From JAYRWN01 sp041917975 (GTDB lineage Bacteria; Bacteroidota; Bacteroidia; Chitinophagales; Saprospiraceae), in the NCBI GenBank assembly GCA_041917975.1, contig JAYRWN010000002.1, positions 1-6,051 on the forward strand: a DNA stretch of 6,051 nt, written 5' to 3'. Below the pieces are notes generated by a model that had not been told where the DNA came from, ran no database searches, and saw only the letters and a program-made list of their open reading frames with translations. The translations under genes and the position numbers were made by a program. Of the stretch, positions 5,800-6,051 are shown piece after piece; position 1 is the first letter of the stretch; every line of letters begins with the position of its first letter.

Positions 5800-6051
5800 A
5801 TGTCTTACTCTTCTGAAGATTTAGCCCAATTGGTGGTTGGCTTTGAAACCGCGACACTTCCAGCGCAGGAGTGGACTCATGAAAAACATCTGGCCATGGC
5901 TATGTGGTATTTACACCATTATGATGTCGAAGACGCAACCATCCGCATTCGCAGCGGTATCATCCATTATAATCTGGCCCAAGGCAATCAAAATACCGTG
6001 CAGAGTGGATATCATGAAACCATTACCTTGTTTTGGATTGACTTAATCAAA
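5800..6051 (+). CDS. Conserved His-rich protein of unknown function, N-terminal part (3' end outside window)
   Basis: The ATG at 5800 opens a frame without stop to the last base, giving the first 84 residues. It starts 12 bp after the kinase stop, consistent with the same operon. Visible motifs are FETATLPAQEWTHEKHL (15-31), a helix MAMWYLHHYD (33-42) and HYNLAQGNQNT (56-66) followed by GYHETITLFW (70-79). I recognise this WTH-x-x-HL / YN-x-x-x-G-x-x-NT / GYHETIT pattern from uncharacterised bacterial proteins with no function known to me. H27, H30 and H72-E73 could form a metal or catalytic site, which is inference. The predicted fold is mostly helical. No signal peptide is seen, so it is probably cytoplasmic. 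Confidence 0.8.
   Translation, partial: MSYSSEDLAQLVVGFETATLPAQEWTHEKHLAMAMWYLHHYDVEDATIRIRSGIIHYNLAQGNQNTVQSGYHETITLFWIDLIK

Noticed and set aside
5837..6046. Plus-strand open frame in frame 2
   Set aside because: It overlaps the better-supported frame from 5800, which has clear conserved motifs; this one is a shadow.

Overview
The window looks like an ordinary chromosomal stretch from a member of the Bacteroidota, perhaps a Saprospiraceae-like lineage (inference). The evidence is an AsmA-type protein with a charged tail ending in NWDPFKKKKK, two small lipoproteins of kinds seen in this phylum (one with a CQKE start to its mature part), start codons preceded by A/T-rich sequence rather than clear Shine-Dalgarno sites, and moderately AT-rich DNA. 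No rRNA, tRNA, CRISPR array, transposase or phage gene is visible.

Left part (1-2292): the window opens inside an AsmA-like envelope protein gene (+, 5' end missing). A short gap leads to a small predicted lipoprotein (+), which converges on a Cys-rich lipoprotein (-). The two tails are separated by 48 bp, and a small inverted repeat covers the end of the minus-strand gene.

Middle (2293-4421): a 157-bp divergent intergenic region separates the Cys-rich lipoprotein from an orphan CoxG-like SRPBCC protein (+), which appears to start at TTG. This gene converges on the most unusual gene of the window (-, 3087-4421): an eight-helix ZIP-type metal transporter whose TM3-TM4 cytoplasmic loop holds a complete cyclic-nucleotide-binding domain. 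Its usual metal-binding histidine is replaced by aspartate.

Right part (4422-6051): a 108-bp divergent region precedes a tightly packed plus-strand cluster: a Cdd1-family helix-hairpin-helix protein, a PfkB-family sugar kinase (probably fructokinase) 7 bp downstream, and, after 12 bp, a His-rich conserved protein of unknown function cut by the window end. These three are probably one operon. I see no obvious common function for them.

No gene-free stretch exceeds about 160 bp. The best candidates for something little described are the ZIP-cNMP fusion and an 11-bp palindrome, TTTAGACTAAA, lying directly before two unrelated start codons.
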